A stretch of 5,038 nt of DNA. Source: Actinomycetes bacterium (GTDB taxonomy: Bacteria; Actinomycetota; Actinomycetes; Mycobacteriales; Micromonosporaceae). Shown here piece after piece: positions 1 to 5,038 of this stretch. The translations under genes were made by a program, and so were the position numbers. The DNA is taken from assembly GCA_023437285.1 (NCBI GenBank), contig JAEZGP010000380.1, forward strand, positions 1 to 5,038, written 5' to 3'. Position 1 is the stretch's first letter; every line of letters starts with the position of its first letter. Under the pieces are notes generated by a model. It was not told the DNA's origin. It worked only from the letters and a program-made list of their open reading frames with translations, and made no database searches.

Positions 1-516
1 GACCTGACCGCCCGGCTCGACGCCCTGCCCGGGGCCGCCGCCTGGCGCGCGTACACCCCGGCGGGCGACGCCGACCGGTTGCCCGGCGCGTGCCTGCCCG
101 TTGCCGCCGGCAGCGGGCCCACGGTGCTGTTCGTCGAGTGGCTCGACCCGTTCATGCCGGGCGGTCACTGGGTGCCGGAGCAGATCCTGTTGGCCGGCGG
201 GCAGCCGGTGCTGCTCGGGCCGGGCGAGCACAGCGTCGCGCACCTGTGGCCGGCCGCCCTGGACTGCGGCCCCGAGGTCGTCGTGCTGGGGCCGTGCGGG
301 CTGAGCCGCGACCAGACGCTCGCCGGCCTCGGCGCCCTCACCGCGCTGCCCGGCTGGGCGGACCTGCCGGCTGTCCGCGACGGGCAGGTCTGGGTCGTGG
401 ACGGCCCGGCGTACTTCAACCGTCCCGGCCCGCGAGTCATCGACGGCGCGGAGATCCTCACAGAGGTTCTCGCTGGCAACGCGCGTCACGATCAGGCGAT
501 CCGGCTGTCCGCCTAG
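1..516 (+). CDS. Cobalamin/siderophore-type ABC transporter substrate-binding protein (C-terminal part)
   Basis: The reading frame is open from the first base, so the gene enters the window already in progress; 171 residues and a TAG stop (514-516) are visible. The visible part matches the C-terminal lobe of BtuF-like periplasmic binding proteins (COG0614 family, often named cobalamin-binding protein in actinomycetes). Visible residues 46-60 carry the family block EWLDP...GGHWVPE, followed by LAGG, a strand ending in VVVLGPCG (about 93-100), the LPGWADLPAVRDGQVW block, and AYFNRPGPR at 137-145. These proteins capture a corrinoid or similar ligand for import by an ABC permease/ATPase. The N-terminus is missing, so a signal peptide or lipobox cannot be judged. 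The TTG at 79 is only an internal codon of the open frame. The downstream ABC genes are of exporter type and are therefore unlikely to be its transport partners. The family is confident; the ligand is not. Confidence 0.85.
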   Translation, partial: DLTARLDALPGAAAWRAYTPAGDADRLPGACLPVAAGSGPTVLFVEWLDPFMPGGHWVPEQILLAGGQPVLLGPGEHSVAHLWPAALDCGPEVVVLGPCGLSRDQTLAGLGALTALPGWADLPAVRDGQVWVVDGPAYFNRPGPRVIDGAEILTEVLAGNARHDQAIRLSA

Positions 517-540
517 AGCGCGGGGATGGCACTCTAGTGC
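513..540. other. Short overlapping inverted repeats in the gap before the ABC exporter
   Basis: CTAGAG (513-518) and CTCTAG (532-537) are exact reverse complements 13 nt apart. The second arm also belongs to a tighter palindrome, GCACT-CT-AGTGC (529-540). They straddle the stop codon of the upstream gene and lie just before the ribosome binding site of the ATPase gene. They could be a small operator or weak hairpin. I see no convincing -35/-10 pair here and no T-run, so this is structure only, without assigned function. Confidence 0.3.
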
Positions 541-547
541 GCGACAC

Positions 548-555
548 GGGAAGGA
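548..555 (+). promoter_or_regulatory. Ribosome binding site of the ABC ATPase gene
   Basis: GGGAAGGA lies 7 nt upstream of the ATG at 563, a good purine-rich Shine-Dalgarno match at normal spacing. It fixes the start of the ATPase gene. Confidence 0.7.
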
Positions 556-562
556 ATCTCAC

Positions 563-1471
563 ATGCCAGACGGACGTATCGCCGTCGCCGGCCTGACCAA
601 GCACTACAAAGAGGTCCGGGCGGTCGACGGACTTTCGTTCGAGGTCGAGCCCGGTCGGGTGACCGGGTTCCTCGGCCCGAACGGCGCCGGCAAGACAACC
701 ACCCTCCGCATGATCCTCAATCTCGTACGGCCGACGGCCGGCACCGCCACGATCGGCGGCGTGCGTTACGCGGACCTGCCCGATCCGGTCGGCACCGTCG
801 GGGCCGTGCTGGAGGCGAGCGCCGCGCACAAGGGCCGCACGGCGCGCAACCACCTGCGCATCCTGTGCCGGGCGGCCGGCCTGCCCGACCGCCGGGCCGA
901 CGAGGTGCTCGACATCGTCGGCCTGTCCACGGCGGCCAGCCGCAAGTTCAAGGGCTACTCGCTGGGCATGAAGCAGCGGCTCGGCATCGCCGCCGCGCTG
1001 ATCGGCGACCCGCGCGTACTCATCCTCGACGAGCCGGCCAACGGCCTGGACCCCGAGGGCATCCGCTGGATGCGCCAGCTGCTGCAGTCGCTGGCGGCGG
1101 AGGGTCGCACCGTGCTGGTCTCCAGCCACCTGCTGTCCGAGATGGAGATCCTCGCGGAGGACGTCGTCATCGTGGCCGCCGGCCGGCTGGTGACCCAGGG
1201 CCCGGTGCGCAAGGTGATCGCGTCGCTGGGCGGTTCGGGACGCACCCTGGTACGCACGCCCGACGCGGCCGCGCTCACCGCCGCGCTCGGCGACGGCGCC
1301 ACGATCAGTCCGGGCCAGGACGGTGACCTGTGGGTCACCGGACTCGACGCCGTCGCGATCGGCGAGGCGGCGCACCGCGCCGGCGTGGTGCTTCACCAGC
1401 TCACCAGCGACAGCCCCGATCTTGAGGGCGTGTTCCTGGAGCTGACCAAGGGGAAGGCGGACATCCGATGA
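563..1471 (+). CDS. ABC-2 type exporter, ATP-binding protein (BcrA/DrrA-like)
   Basis: This 302-residue ATPase has a single nucleotide-binding domain and a short C-terminal extension. The motifs are intact: Walker A GPNGAGKT at 38-45 (K44), signature YSLGMKQ at 132-138, Walker B VLILDEP at 152-158 with catalytic E157, D-loop GLD at 161-163, and H-loop H189 in SSHLLSE. The Q-loop position reads GAVLEAS, with Glu (E84) in place of Gln, as is typical of the bacitracin-exporter BcrA-like branch. The tail ends in DSPDLEGVFLELT, also characteristic of that branch. It would hydrolyse ATP at the inner face of the membrane to power the permease encoded next; the two genes overlap by 4 nt (ATGA at 1468). 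The start at 563 is supported by the ribosome binding site at 548-555. The cargo is unknown: peptide antibiotic, lipid or self-made metabolite are all possible. The family is certain; the physiological role is not. Confidence 0.93.
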   Translation: MPDGRIAVAGLTKHYKEVRAVDGLSFEVEPGRVTGFLGPNGAGKTTTLRMILNLVRPTAGTATIGGVRYADLPDPVGTVGAVLEASAAHKGRTARNHLRILCRAAGLPDRRADEVLDIVGLSTAASRKFKGYSLGMKQRLGIAAALIGDPRVLILDEPANGLDPEGIRWMRQLLQSLAAEGRTVLVSSHLLSEMEILAEDVVIVAAGRLVTQGPVRKVIASLGGSGRTLVRTPDAAALTAALGDGATISPGQDGDLWVTGLDAVAIGEAAHRAGVVLHQLTSDSPDLEGVFLELTKGKADIR

Positions 1472-2349
1472 CGGCGCCGACGACGGCCACGCGCCGCCCG
1501 CACCTGATCTCGGCGGAGCTGTTGAAGATCCGCACGACGAGCACCTGGTGGCTGTTCGGCATCGGCATGATCCTGGTGACGTTCCTGGCGCTGGGCCTCA
1601 ACATGCTCATCACCCACTTCCAGATCGACCCGCCGCTCAGCCAGATCCCGGAGGAGCAGCAGGCACAGGTGATCGCGGACGCCGAGGCCGCGCGCACCGT
1701 GGCCGGGCAGGTCAAGATCGCGGCCAACCTGATGACCTCGGGCCAGTACCTCGGTGTGATCTTCGCGCTGCTCATCGGCGTACTGGTGATCACCAACGAG
1801 TACTTCCACCAGACGGCGACGGCGACGTTCCTGACGACCCCGCACCGCACGGCGGTCGTCTTCGCCAAGCTCGTGGCGGCCGGCGTCTTCGGTGCCCTGT
1901 TCTGGTTGGTCGCGACCCTGATCAATCTGGTCGTCACGCCGATCTACCTGGGCATCGAGGGGGTGGGGATCCACCTCACCGACTGGGGGGTCATCCAGGC
2001 CGTCCTGCTCAACCTGTTGCTGTTCGTCATGTGGACGGTCTTCGGCCTGGGCCTGGGCACCCTCATCCGTAGCCAGATCGGTGCCGTCGTGATCGGCATC
2101 GTGGTGTACCTGGCCAGTGACCTGCTCATGTCCATCCTGGTGCCGGTGCTGCAAACCTGGCTCGACCAGGACTGGGTCGGCAACCTTCGGGTGCTCGCCC
2201 CGGCCACGGCGTCCACCATCATGATCACGCCGGGTGAGGCGTTCCCGGACGCCCCGCCCCAGTGGGCCGGCTTCGTGGTCATGGTCGCCTACGTGGTGAT
2301 CCTCGGCGGCATCGGCATCATGCTGACCCGTCGCCGCGACGTCAGCTGA
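1468..2349 (+). CDS. ABC-2 type exporter, permease subunit
   Basis: This 293-residue integral membrane protein is the partner of the preceding ATPase. Hydrophobic segments lie at about 27-47, 93-110, 132-160, 174-199, 203-225 and 266-287, giving the six helices of an ABC-2 half-permease. A charged extracytoplasmic loop (about 50-88, rich in Glu and Gln) separates helices 1 and 2. The N-terminal stretch LISAELLKIRTTSTWW and the post-helix-2 segment ITNEYFHQTATATFLTTPHR are the family hallmarks: an amphipathic coupling helix, and an E-Y...T...TP-R loop thought to contact the ATPase. The C-terminus is RRR-rich and so probably cytoplasmic. Its ATG overlaps the ATPase stop (ATGA), with AAGGCGG at 1454-1460 as ribosome binding site inside the upstream gene, so the two should be translationally coupled at matched levels. 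No regulator gene (TetR, GntR or two-component) is adjacent. The exported substrate cannot be inferred. Confidence 0.9.
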   Translation: MTAPTTATRRPHLISAELLKIRTTSTWWLFGIGMILVTFLALGLNMLITHFQIDPPLSQIPEEQQAQVIADAEAARTVAGQVKIAANLMTSGQYLGVIFALLIGVLVITNEYFHQTATATFLTTPHRTAVVFAKLVAAGVFGALFWLVATLINLVVTPIYLGIEGVGIHLTDWGVIQAVLLNLLLFVMWTVFGLGLGTLIRSQIGAVVIGIVVYLASDLLMSILVPVLQTWLDQDWVGNLRVLAPATASTIMITPGEAFPDAPPQWAGFVVMVAYVVILGGIGIMLTRRRDVS

Positions 2350-2359
2350 GCTGACCCCA

Positions 2360-2404
2360 CGATCCCGGGACGGCCACGCGAGCCGTCCCGGGATCGCGCG
2401 TTTT
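2360..2404 (+). terminator. Intrinsic-terminator-like hairpin after the exporter genes
   Basis: Positions 2360-2374 and 2382-2396 form a perfect 15-bp stem around a 7-nt loop (CACGCGA), starting 10 nt after the permease stop. TTTT follows at 2401-2404. The T-run is short and sits 4 nt after the stem, which is common in actinomycetes. CGCG-TTTT-CGCG (2397-2408) could form a second small hairpin with the T-run as its loop. It should end the exporter transcript and isolate it from the cellulase control region. Confidence 0.8.
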
Positions 2405-2410
2405 CGCGGC

Positions 2411-2450
2411 CCGGCCGTAGCTGAGTCGCTGGTAGAGCGACAGACCGGCC
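2411..2450 (+). other. Hairpin with tRNA D-arm resemblance, function unknown
   Basis: GTCGCT (2425-2430) pairs perfectly with AGCGAC (2436-2441) around a GGTAG loop. An outer GGCCG (2413-2417) can pair with CGGCC (2446-2450), giving a two-part stem with an internal loop. The stretch GTAGCTGAGTC...GGTAGAGCG closely resembles the D-arm of bacterial tRNAs, but no anticodon arm, TTCGA-type T-arm or acceptor pairing follows. It may be a relic of a tRNA gene, a chance likeness or a structured element just after the terminator. Confidence 0.3.
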
Positions 2451-2463
2451 CCGCTATGGCGCC

Positions 2464-2473
2464 CGAAAGTTTC
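2464..2473. promoter_or_regulatory. GAAAGTTTC quasi-palindrome, distal candidate operator
   Basis: CGAAAGTTTC contains GAAA-G-TTTC, a perfect 4-1-4 inverted repeat. Near-copies occur downstream (GATAGTTTC at 2607-2615 and GAAAGTATC at 2630-2638). The core resembles the CGAA-N-TTCG-type elements described upstream of Streptomyces xylanase genes. It lies about 100 nt upstream of the proposed promoter. A regulatory role is inferred from recurrence and location only. Confidence 0.4.
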
Positions 2474-2518
2474 TAGGCGGATTTCCTCTCCTTTCTGGCC
2501 TGTGCGTCGTTGTCGTCA

Positions 2519-2539
2519 GCGCCGCCGCACTGGCGGCGC
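2519..2539 (+). other. Perfect 8-bp GC hairpin without T-run
   Basis: GCGCCGCC (2519-2526) and GGCGGCGC (2532-2539) are exact reverse complements around a GCACT loop. No T-run follows, so it is a poor intrinsic terminator. It could still block read-through from upstream or mark the edge of the control region before the promoter. Confidence 0.4.
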
Positions 2540-2569
2540 GGTCATAGCGGTTGAGCGATCCGCGCTTCA

Positions 2570-2598
2570 TTGACGCCTATCTACGATAGGCGTAGCCT
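2570..2598 (+). promoter_or_regulatory. Candidate sigma-70-type promoter of the cellulase gene
   Basis: TTGACG (2570-2575) is a near-consensus -35 box. Exactly 17 nt later comes TAGCCT (2593-2598), which fits the actinobacterial -10 pattern TANNNT. Transcription would begin at about 2604-2607, giving a leader of roughly 225 nt before the ATG at 2831. The proposal is strengthened by the palindrome that fills the spacer, but no start site has been measured. Confidence 0.5.
2573..2593. promoter_or_regulatory. Perfect 9-3-9 palindrome inside the promoter spacer, candidate operator
   Basis: ACGCCTATC (2573-2581) and GATAGGCGT (2585-2593) are exact reverse complements separated by TAC. The element overlaps the last bases of the -35 box and the first base of the -10 box, so a dimeric repressor bound here would directly exclude RNA polymerase. 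The regulator family cannot be named from the sequence, and the site does not match the CebR consensus TGGGAGCGCTCCCA. Confidence 0.5.
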
Positions 2599-2605
2599 CC
2601 AGCCG

Positions 2606-2639
2606 CGATAGTTTCCATAGATTTCGATGGAAAGTATCG
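2606..2639. promoter_or_regulatory. 13-bp inverted repeat at the presumed transcription start
   Basis: CGATAGTTTCCAT (2606-2618) and ATGGAAAGTATCG (2627-2639) are reverse complements at 12 of 13 positions, around an 8-nt centre AGATTTCG. Each arm contains a version of the 9-mer seen at 2465 (GATAGTTTC at 2607-2615, GAAAGTATC at 2630-2638). It could be a downstream operator for the same regulator or a 5'-end hairpin of the mRNA. It is markedly more A/T-rich than its surroundings. Confidence 0.5.
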
Positions 2640-2812
2640 GCGTCGCGGGAGCCGGGCCGGATCCGCGGAGGCCTCAGGGCGGCCTCGTCGTGGCGGCTCA
2701 TCCACTCGCTTAGCGGCCGGGACCACGACCGGTTGCGAGGTGCCCGGCGCACCACCCCGGCGCACCCCCCCGCACCCCGAGCGGCAGCGCCACAACCTGC
2801 CCGCCGGCCACG
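2640..2812 (+). other. Untranslated leader of the cellulase mRNA (inferred), with a small tandem repeat
   Basis: I see no supported gene here. The stretch is GC-rich with local pairing potential, for example GGTGC (2739-2743) with GCACC (2749-2753). The 11-mer CCCGGCGCACC occurs twice, at 2743-2753 and 2756-2766, a 13-nt period, followed by a C-rich run to 2778. No known riboswitch is recognised. Confidence 0.35.
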
Positions 2813-2817
2813 ATGGC

Positions 2818-2824
2818 AAGGAAG
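2818..2824 (+). promoter_or_regulatory. Ribosome binding site that sets the cellulase start at 2831
   Basis: AAGGAAG lies 6 nt upstream of the ATG at 2831. The alternative in-frame ATG at 2813 has only the C-rich sequence CCCGCCGGCCACG before it and no Shine-Dalgarno match. The site therefore favours 2831, which also leaves a compact signal peptide beginning MRLSRIRTR. Confidence 0.7.
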
Positions 2825-2830
2825 AAACCG

Positions 2831-4996
2831 ATGAGGCTGAGCAGAATCCGAACACGGGTCGCGGTCGTCGCCGGGGGCGTCGCCGCGCTCCTCCTGGGCT
2901 CGACGATCATGGCCGTCAGTGCCCACGCGGCCGCCGGCTGCCGGGTCGCGTACGACGTCACGGCCCAGTGGCCCGGCGGCTTCACCGCCAACGTCAACGT
3001 CACCAACCTCGGCGACCCGATCAACGGGTGGCGGCTGGGCTGGACGTTCCCGTCCGGCCAGCAGGTTACCCAGGCCTGGAACACGAGCGTCACCGCGTCG
3101 GGCGGCGCCGTCACCGCGACAAACCTCAGCTACAACGCCACCATCGCGACCAACGCCATCGTCAACTTCGGCTTCAACGGCTCCTGGGCCGCCAGCAACA
3201 CCGCGCCGATCTCCTTCACGCTCAACGGCGTCGCCTGCACGGGCAGCGTCGGCGCCACCTCCGCCGCGCCGACCACCACCCGACCGCCGACGACCAGCGC
3301 GGCGGTGACCACCAGGGCCCCGGTGACCAGCCGGGCACCGGTCACCAGCGGGGTTCCGGTCACCAGTCGTGCCCCGGTCACCTCGGCCGGCCCGACGACG
3401 TCGGCCCCGGCCGACCCGATGGCGATCGTGGCTGCCATGCAGCCCGGCTGGAACCTCGGCAACACCCTCGACGCCATCCCGGACGAGACGGCGTGGGGCA
3501 ACCCGCTGACCACCCAGGCACTGCTGCACCACGTGCGCTCCCAGGGGTACAACAGCATCCGTATCCCGATCACCTGGAGCAACCACCACGGCCCGGCCCC
3601 CACATACACGATCGACGCGGTGTGGCTGAGCCGCGTGCGGCAGATCGTCGACTGGTCGCTGGCCGAGGGCTTCTACGTGATGATCAACCTTCATCACGAC
3701 TCCTGGCAGTGGATCAACACGTACCCGAGCGACCGGACGAACGTCATGAACCGGTACCGGGCATTGTGGACGCAGATCTCCACCGAGTTCCGCGACCACT
3801 CCGCGAAGCTGGTGTTCGAGAGCATCAACGAACCGCAGTTCGCCAACACCTCCGGCGCCGAGCAGGAGCAGCAGTCGCTGCGCGAACTCAACGCCGAGTT
3901 CGTGTCCATCGTGCGCGCGTCGGGCGCCACCAACGCCACCCGACTTCTGGTGCTGCCGACCGTCCACACCAGCGGCGACCAGGCGCGGCTGGACGGGCTG
4001 AGCGCCGAGCTCGGCCAGCTGCGCGACCCCAACCTCGCCGCGACCGTGCACTTCTACGGGTACTGGCCGTTCAGCGTCAACATCGCCGGCGGCACCCGGT
4101 ACGACACGAACGTCGAGCAGGACCTTGTCGGCACCTTCGACCGGCTGCGCACCACCTTCGTCTCCCGGGGCATTCCGGTGATCATCGGCGAGTGGGCCCT
4201 GCTCAGTTGGGACCACACCCGGCCCGGCGTCATCGAACGGGGAGAGTTCCTGAAGTTCCTGGAGGCCGTCGGCTACCACGCCCGCATCCGCAACCTCACC
4301 ACCATGCTGTGGGATGCCGGGCAGTTCCTCAACCGCCCCGAGCTGCGCTGGCGCGACCAGGGCGTCCACGACATGATCCGGGCGAGCTGGACCACCCGCT
4401 CCGCGACGGCCTCCACCGACCAGGTGTACGTGCCCCGCACCGGAACCATCACCAGCAGGTCGCTCACGCTCAACCTCAACGGCCTGACCTTCCAGGGCCT
4501 GCGCCAGGGCGGCACCAACCTGGTCAACGGCAGCGACTACACGGTGTCGGGCAGCACGCTCACCCTCACGGCCGCGGTGCTGACCCGGCTGGTCGGCAAC
4601 CGGGCCTACGGCGTCAACGCCACCCTGGAGGCGCGCTTCTCGCAGGGCGTGCCGTGGCAGATCAGCGTCATCACGTACGACCCGCCGACCCAGGCGGCCG
4701 CCACCGGTACGACCGCCTCGCTGGTCATCCCGACCCAGTTCCGGGGCGACCAGCTCGCCACGATGGAGGCCCGCTACGCCGACGGCAGCCCGGCCGGTCC
4801 GGCCAACTGGACCTCGTACAAGGAGTTCTGGTCGCACTTCCAGCCCGACTACGCCGCCGGCACCATCATCCTCAAGCCAGACTTCTTCGCCGAGGTCAAC
4901 GACGGCGTCGTGACGCTCACCTTCCACTTCTGGAGCGGCACGCAGCTCACCTACCGGATCACGAAGTCCGGCACGACGGTGACCGGCACCCCCTGA
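2831..4996 (+). CDS. Secreted GH5 (subfamily 4-like) endo-beta-1,4-glucanase with CBM2, CBM_X2 and CBM46
   Basis: This 721-residue extracellular enzyme should hydrolyse internal beta-1,4-glucan bonds in cellulose, and perhaps xyloglucan or mixed-linkage glucan. Residues 1 to about 33-35 are a Sec signal peptide (Arg-rich start, hydrophobic core, AHAAA cleavage region). CBM2 spans about 37-136, bracketed by C37 and C136 as in CBM2a. By comparison with the Cex CBM, the cellulose-binding aromatics are W47, W83 and Y101 (Tyr where Cex has Trp). A Pro/Thr/Ser linker covers about 139-195. The GH5 barrel covers about 197-523: GWNLGNTLD near 205-214, R244, HH at 288-289, acid/base E334 in FESINEP, H407 and Y409 in HFYGYWPFS, nucleophile E454 in IIGEW, and W494. 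An Ig-like CBM_X2 (about 529-618) and CBM46 (about 622-716, with WTSYKEFW and LTFHFWSGTQ) follow, the same GH5-X2-CBM46 order known from Bacillus halodurans Cel5B. All catalytic residues are present and the gene is complete. A longer form starting at ATG 2813 (727 residues) is possible but lacks a ribosome binding site. Confidence 0.93.
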   Translation: MRLSRIRTRVAVVAGGVAALLLGSTIMAVSAHAAAGCRVAYDVTAQWPGGFTANVNVTNLGDPINGWRLGWTFPSGQQVTQAWNTSVTASGGAVTATNLSYNATIATNAIVNFGFNGSWAASNTAPISFTLNGVACTGSVGATSAAPTTTRPPTTSAAVTTRAPVTSRAPVTSGVPVTSRAPVTSAGPTTSAPADPMAIVAAMQPGWNLGNTLDAIPDETAWGNPLTTQALLHHVRSQGYNSIRIPITWSNHHGPAPTYTIDAVWLSRVRQIVDWSLAEGFYVMINLHHDSWQWINTYPSDRTNVMNRYRALWTQISTEFRDHSAKLVFESINEPQFANTSGAEQEQQSLRELNAEFVSIVRASGATNATRLLVLPTVHTSGDQARLDGLSAELGQLRDPNLAATVHFYGYWPFSVNIAGGTRYDTNVEQDLVGTFDRLRTTFVSRGIPVIIGEWALLSWDHTRPGVIERGEFLKFLEAVGYHARIRNLTTMLWDAGQFLNRPELRWRDQGVHDMIRASWTTRSATASTDQVYVPRTGTITSRSLTLNLNGLTFQGLRQGGTNLVNGSDYTVSGSTLTLTAAVLTRLVGNRAYGVNATLEARFSQGVPWQISVITYDPPTQAAATGTTASLVIPTQFRGDQLATMEARYADGSPAGPANWTSYKEFWSHFQPDYAAGTIILKPDFFAEVNDGVVTLTFHFWSGTQLTYRITKSGTTVTGTP
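3317..3388 (+). repeat. Four tandem 18-bp units encoding the interdomain linker
   Basis: Units begin at 3317, 3335, 3353 and 3371. They encode APVTSR, APVTSG, VPVTSR and APVTSA, with core nucleotides CCGGTSACC shared by all. A looser TTR/TTS-containing stretch flanks them. Such linkers are flexible, often O-glycosylated, and keep CBM2 away from the catalytic barrel. The in-frame period of 18 allows gain or loss of units without a frameshift. Confidence 0.75.
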
Positions 4997-5038
4997 CGCG
5001 GCGCCGCGCGCCCGCGGTCACGGTGCGGTGGGGGGCCC
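4997..5038 (+). other. 3' flank of the cellulase gene, no gene seen
   Basis: Only 42 nt follow the stop. They contain the uninterrupted palindrome CGCGGCGCCGCG (4997-5008) and further GC-rich sequence. No T-run or clear looped hairpin is visible, so the terminator of this gene, if any, lies outside the window. Confidence 0.5.

Noticed and set aside
458..1396. 312-codon minus-strand open frame opposite the ABC ATPase
   Set aside because: The product is compositionally biased with no motifs, and the plus strand carries intact Walker A, signature and Walker B motifs.
1393..2154. 253-codon minus-strand open frame opposite the permease
   Set aside because: Its Asp/Arg/Gln/His-rich translation is typical of an antisense read of hydrophobic codons, and no domain is recognised.
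1..2349. The binding protein, ATPase and permease as one importer operon
   Set aside because: The ATPase and permease belong to the ABC-2 exporter class, which does not use binding proteins. BtuF-type proteins work with BtuC/BtuD-type importers, so adjacency here is probably incidental even if co-transcribed.
2456..2476. Six-codon ORF MAPESF overlapping the GAAAGTTTC element
   Set aside because: It lies upstream of the proposed promoter, has no ribosome binding site, and is short enough to be chance.
2408..2482. A complete tRNA gene starting near the D-arm-like sequence
   Set aside because: No anticodon stem-loop, no GTTCGA-type T-loop and no 7-bp acceptor pairing can be found at the right distances.
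2627..2713. 28-codon leader ORF (ATG 2627 to TAG 2711-2713) upstream of the cellulase
   Set aside because: It has no Shine-Dalgarno sequence, its ATG lies within the inverted repeat, and its third codon positions are clearly less G/C-biased than those of the real genes. A regulatory uORF is not excluded but not supported.
2350..2830. CebR-type cellulose operator (TGGGAGCGCTCCCA)
   Set aside because: No match or near match was seen in the intergenic region; the palindromes present have different sequences.
2567..4927. 786-codon open frame on the minus strand, opposite the cellulase gene
   Set aside because: It is an antisense shadow of a GC-biased gene: its translation is Gly/Arg/Val/Asp-rich low complexity with no recognisable domain, while the plus strand encodes a complete domain-matched enzyme. 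Its length alone is not evidence.
4997..5008. CGCGGCGCCGCG as a terminator of the cellulase gene
   Set aside because: It is a palindrome with no loop and no following T-run, within GC-rich sequence where such palindromes are expected.

Overview
The window is very GC-rich, with strong G/C preference at third codon positions. All convincing genes lie on the + strand. The gene content (a Cob/BtuF-type binding protein, a BcrA-like ABC exporter, and a secreted modular cellulase with an actinobacterial-type CBM2 and a Pro/Thr/Ser linker) points to a filamentous actinomycete. Micromonosporaceae (Micromonospora/Actinoplanes-like) is my best guess, by inference only.

Layout. Positions 1-516 are the 3' part of a cobalamin/siderophore-type ABC substrate-binding protein whose N-terminus lies outside the window. 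After a 46-nt gap come an ABC-2 exporter ATPase (563-1471) and its six-helix permease (1468-2349), translationally coupled through an ATGA overlap. They almost certainly form one two-gene exporter whose cargo cannot be read from the sequence. A perfect 15-bp hairpin with a short T-run (2360-2404) closes this unit.

The ~480-nt gap 2350-2830 is the most information-rich non-coding part. It holds the terminator, two further hairpins (one resembling a tRNA D-arm), and a candidate promoter TTGACG-N17-TAGCCT. A perfect 9-3-9 palindrome exactly fills the spacer of that promoter. A second 13-bp inverted repeat lies where transcription should start. Three copies of a GAWAGTWTC 9-mer are scattered over the region. 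Together these look like a multi-operator control region for the downstream gene.

Positions 2831-4996 encode a secreted endo-beta-glucanase/xyloglucanase-type enzyme: signal peptide, CBM2, PT/S linker, GH5 (subfamily 4-like), CBM_X2 (Ig-like), CBM46. A Shine-Dalgarno sequence inside the longest ORF supports a start at 2831 rather than 2813. The enzyme would act outside the cell on cellulose or other beta-1,4-glucans. It is transcriptionally separate from the exporter genes, and I see no functional link between them.

I found no mobile element, CRISPR array, intact RNA gene or clearly novel multi-gene system. The points most worth following up are the nested operator/promoter architecture and the double-CBM cellulase.
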